Of a stretch of 64,000 nt of DNA, positions 61,660 through 64,000 are shown one piece after another. The stretch is from JBFHRE01 sp041746105 (GTDB taxonomy: Bacteria; Actinomycetota; Acidimicrobiia; Spongiisociales; ZC4RG35): the NCBI GenBank assembly GCA_041746105.1, contig JBGTHP010000015.1:12864-76863 (forward strand), read 5' to 3'. A model generated the notes under the pieces. The model did not search any database and was not told the DNA's origin. It saw only the letters and a program-made list of their open reading frames with translations. Within the stretch, counting starts at the first letter, position 1. Every line of letters begins with the position of its first letter. The position numbers and the translations under genes were made by a program.

Positions 61660-62484
61660 ATGACATCACAAGCGGTTCGACTACGCCGAGCCATCGAGGC
61701 GTATCACGCATGCTCCTATTTCGCGCCAGAAACCAGGACCACCTATACCGATGCTTTGGGGCTCCATTACTGGCACTCGTATTTCGGGTCACGGTCCGCA
61801 CCGATGGGGGCAGTAGGTCCAGAGGTCGTGACCGCGACCTTCTTCTCCTTCAGTGCCAGGCTTGTCGCCCGCGCGCTCCCGTCGGTCTGGGATTCGATCT
61901 CGCCGGAAGGGGCCATCGCCGATCGGCTGGCAGGCGTGGACCGCGCCCTGCTTCGCATTCTCGGACCCGCTCTCGACGGACCGGAGATCGAGGAGGCTTT
62001 GGAGTTGGCTCGCGCTGCGGTCGCGGCCTGCGACTTCTCCGGTCGTCCGCTCGCCGCCGCCACGGCCTCGATCCCTGAGCAGGGCCGGCCGCATCTTCGC
62101 CTATGGCAACATCTGTCAACTCTGCGCGAGTTCCGGGGAGACGGCCACGTTGCCGGCCTTGTTCTAGCCGGGATCGGGCCGATCGCGGCGGTGGTGACCT
62201 CGGCCGGTTTTGCCGATTTCCCGCCCGGCTCCTACAAAAAGCTTCGAGGGTGGACCGACGAGCAGTGGGAAGCCGGCGTTGCCGCCACCGTGGAACAAGG
62301 CTGGGTTACACCAGAACTGGAACTAACCGACGCCGGGCGCAGCCTGCGCGAACAAGTCGAAGAGCAGACCGATAAGTCCGTGGCGGCCCCACTCACCGCC
62401 ATCGGCGCGGACGGGGTGCAACGGCTGATCGAAATCGTCAAACCGCTCAGCAAAACGATCTTCACCTCAGGCGGGATCGGCTGA
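61660..62484 (+). CDS. SCO6745-like protein (helix-turn-helix fold)
   Basis: 274 aa. The N-terminal AIEAYHACSYFAPETRTTYTDALGL and the middle LWQHLSTLREFRGDGHVAGLVLAG match a widespread actinobacterial family I recall as SCO6745. It is predicted to be all-helical; the C-terminal third (WTDEQWEAGVAATVEQGWVTP...LTDAGRSLREQVEE) looks like a winged helix. Function unknown. It follows the helicase gene by 19 bases on the same strand. Confidence 0.75.
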   Translation: MTSQAVRLRRAIEAYHACSYFAPETRTTYTDALGLHYWHSYFGSRSAPMGAVGPEVVTATFFSFSARLVARALPSVWDSISPEGAIADRLAGVDRALLRILGPALDGPEIEEALELARAAVAACDFSGRPLAAATASIPEQGRPHLRLWQHLSTLREFRGDGHVAGLVLAGIGPIAAVVTSAGFADFPPGSYKKLRGWTDEQWEAGVAATVEQGWVTPELELTDAGRSLREQVEEQTDKSVAAPLTAIGADGVQRLIEIVKPLSKTIFTSGGIG

Positions 62485-62485
62485 T

Positions 62486-63469
62486 TCAACCGGCGAGAGC
62501 CGGGATCACCTCACGTCCAAACAGCTCGATGCCCGAAGTGTCGGTCGCTGCCTCTAAGAAATAATGGATGCCATAGGTCATTCCGACGGCCTCCCAAGCC
62601 TTCAACTTTGCGACGAGCTGTTCCGGCGTCCCTGCCATGTGCTCCGCATCCGAACGGATCCTGGCGGCCCGCTCGGCCGGCACGAACCGGGAGTAATGGG
62701 CTTCGATCCCATCCAATTTCTCTGCAACCTCGGCATCGGTCGCGGCACAGACCGTGTTGAAGTTCTTGCTGCGGACGATCTCGTCGAAGTCACGGCCTAC
62801 GTCAGAGCAATGACCGCGCAACAGATCCGATTTGTGCGCAAACTCCTCTGTCGTCTCGGCGAAGTTGGTGTAGGACGCATACTTGGCCGCCACCCGCAGG
62901 GTCAGCTTCTCCCCGCCGCCCGCCACCCAGAGCGGCACATGTGGCTCCTGGAGCGGCTTGGGTTGACAGATTGCGCCTTTCAGTTGGTAGTGCTCTCCGT
63001 CGAAATGAACTTCGTCGGTCGTCCACATGGCGCGCATGATCTGAACCGCCTCATCGAGTTCGCCGATTCGCACCGACGGCTTCGGGAATGGGTACCCATA
63101 CCCGTCATATTCATGCTCATACCATCCGGCACCGATCCCCATCTCCAAGCGGCCACCGCTGATGACATCGATCCCGGCGGCAACCTTGGCCAGATAGGCC
63201 GGCGACCGATAGCCGTTCGAGGTGCACATCTGTCCGAGCCGCACGGTGTTGGTGACAGTGGCGAGGGCAGCCATCAGAGTCCACGCCTCGTAGGTCACCT
63301 CTTGGGTGGCAACCGGCACGGTGTGGAAGTGGTCGTAGACCCAAAGGGACTCAAAGCCGGAGTCTTCGATTGAAGAGGCGACCCTCGACATGGTGGGCCA
63401 ATGGTCTTCGCGTTCGATTCCGACCAGGTCGAGGCGCCATCCTTGCGGTACAAAACATCCAAATCTCAT
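62486..63469 (-). CDS. LLM-class F420-dependent oxidoreductase
   Basis: 327 aa luciferase-like monooxygenase fold. MRFGCFVPQGWRLDLVGIE and SLWVYDHFHTVP hold the N-terminal ligand-binding segment; MCTSNGYRSPAYLAKVAAGIDVISGGRLEMGIGAGWYEHEY is the core LLM signature, and PLWVAGGGEKLTLRVAAKYA follows. Actinobacterial members of this branch use cofactor F420 rather than FMN, which is inferred from family. Substrate unknown. Convergent with the SCO6745-like gene. Confidence 0.9.
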   Translation of the reverse strand: MRFGCFVPQGWRLDLVGIEREDHWPTMSRVASSIEDSGFESLWVYDHFHTVPVATQEVTYEAWTLMAALATVTNTVRLGQMCTSNGYRSPAYLAKVAAGIDVISGGRLEMGIGAGWYEHEYDGYGYPFPKPSVRIGELDEAVQIMRAMWTTDEVHFDGEHYQLKGAICQPKPLQEPHVPLWVAGGGEKLTLRVAAKYASYTNFAETTEEFAHKSDLLRGHCSDVGRDFDEIVRSKNFNTVCAATDAEVAEKLDGIEAHYSRFVPAERAARIRSDAEHMAGTPEQLVAKLKAWEAVGMTYGIHYFLEAATDTSGIELFGREVIPALAG

Positions 63470-63542
63470 GGGTCGAGCGTACTCGGCCGCTATCCGGAGG
63501 GTTCCTGTCCAACCGGACCGACAGGGCGGGGCCCCTCAGCTT

Positions 63543-63582
63543 CAAAAAACAAAAGGTCATCCCGGCCGCAGCCGGGATGACC
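63543..63582 (-). terminator. Rho-independent terminator after the DUF427 gene
   Basis: GGTCATCCCGGC (63555-63566) and GCCGGGATGACC (63571-63582) form a perfect 12-pair stem with a four-base loop. Read on the minus strand it is followed by TTTTGTTTTTTG, a strong U tract. It ends transcription from the DUF427 gene, 43 bases after its stop. Confidence 0.85.
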
Positions 63583-63624
63583 GGAGAACGAATTGGGCGC
63601 CGAGGAGGTTGGCGCCCAGCTCGG

Positions 63625-63909
63625 TCAGGACGAAACGGTGACTCCCTTCCAGAAGGCAACGTAGTCCTTGATCTCGGAAGCTTTCTCCAGCGGTTCTGGG
63701 TAGTACCAGGCAGCAGCCCGGTTGACATCGCCGTCGACGGCGATGTCGTAATACGAGGCAAGTCCCTTCCAGTGGCACGCCGTTGTTCTGTCGTTCGGCT
63801 GGAACAGTTCCGTGCGAACCGACTGAGGCGGGAAGTAGTGGTTTCCTTCGACGACGACGGTCTCATCACTCTCGGCGATGACGGTCCCGTTCCAAACGGC
63901 TTTGGCCAT
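63625..63909 (-). CDS. DUF427-family protein
   Basis: 94 aa from ATG 63909, with AGGAG ten bases upstream. The DUF427 core is intact: AVWNGTVIAESDETVVVEGNHYFP, ACHWKGLASYYDI and AAWYYPEPLEKASEIKDYVAFW. It is a small beta-rich cytoplasmic domain of unknown function. It has its own terminator downstream. Confidence 0.88.
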   Translation of the reverse strand: MAKAVWNGTVIAESDETVVVEGNHYFPPQSVRTELFQPNDRTTACHWKGLASYYDIAVDGDVNRAAAWYYPEPLEKASEIKDYVAFWKGVTVSS

Positions 63910-64000
63910 GATCTTTTTACTCCTGTTGAGGTCTCGTTTTGGACAACACATCGATTCACTCACAGATTCCCGCCTAGCCTGCCCCCGATGGACATGACCG

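Noticed and set aside
63989..64000. ATG at the right edge on +
   Set aside because: Only four codons are visible, too few to support a gene.

Overview
The window is GC-rich (about 60 % by eye), densely packed and free of phage, insertion-sequence or CRISPR signatures. It reads as ordinary chromosome of a high-GC actinomycete, most likely an uncultured member of the class Acidimicrobiia or a close relative. This rests on the SUF iron-sulfur system with a Rieske-type ferredoxin, an Asp-type MurA, a DUF3105 protein, an F420-type luciferase-like oxidoreductase, an SCO6745-like protein, many GTG starts, and Cys-rich SLH repeats on an M23 peptidase. The class-level call is inference. One tRNA (Glu, TTC) is present.

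Layout. 1-11 kb: SUF iron-sulfur assembly split into three pieces (sufS'-sufU on +, sufD-Rieske-sufC on -, sufB on -), interspersed with fumarase, an M42 peptidase, a DUF4015 glycosidase-like protein and a principal-type sigma factor. The sufD and sufB promoters carry the same operator-like palindrome. 11-21.5 kb: glutamate synthase large subunit, M23 peptidase with a structured leader, a DUF6941/LON/HAD operon, inositol-phosphate synthase, a class-III aminotransferase and ArfB. 21.5-26.2 kb: menaquinone genes menE, menB, menA. 26-28.7 kb: small secreted, membrane and hydrolase genes.

28.7-37.2 kb resembles an actinobacterial dormancy or low-oxygen island: a DevR/DevS-like two-component pair, CBS-domain protein, two START-like proteins, universal stress protein, multicopper oxidase, PNPOx-like flavoprotein and pyruvate phosphate dikinase. 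GGGAC-type sites resembling DosR boxes lie in two of its intergenic regions and before a second universal stress gene at 56 kb. 37-42 kb: MeaB-like GTPase, three poorly known genes, and a kinase/regulator pair whose regulator gene is frameshifted in a run of five Gs.

42-48 kb: cell-envelope genes (SpoIID, murA, M23-SLH), NifU-type scaffold, rpiB and a TlpA/DsbB-like thiol pair. 48-56 kb: FAH-family enzyme, gltX and DinB followed by tRNA-Glu, then NAT, an S9 peptidase, pgpA and serA. 56-64 kb: universal stress protein, OFA-type MFS transporter, HAD phosphatase, a large UvrD-like helicase with an unusual N-terminus, an SCO6745-like protein, an LLM oxidoreductase and DUF427. No gap between genes exceeds about 265 bases.
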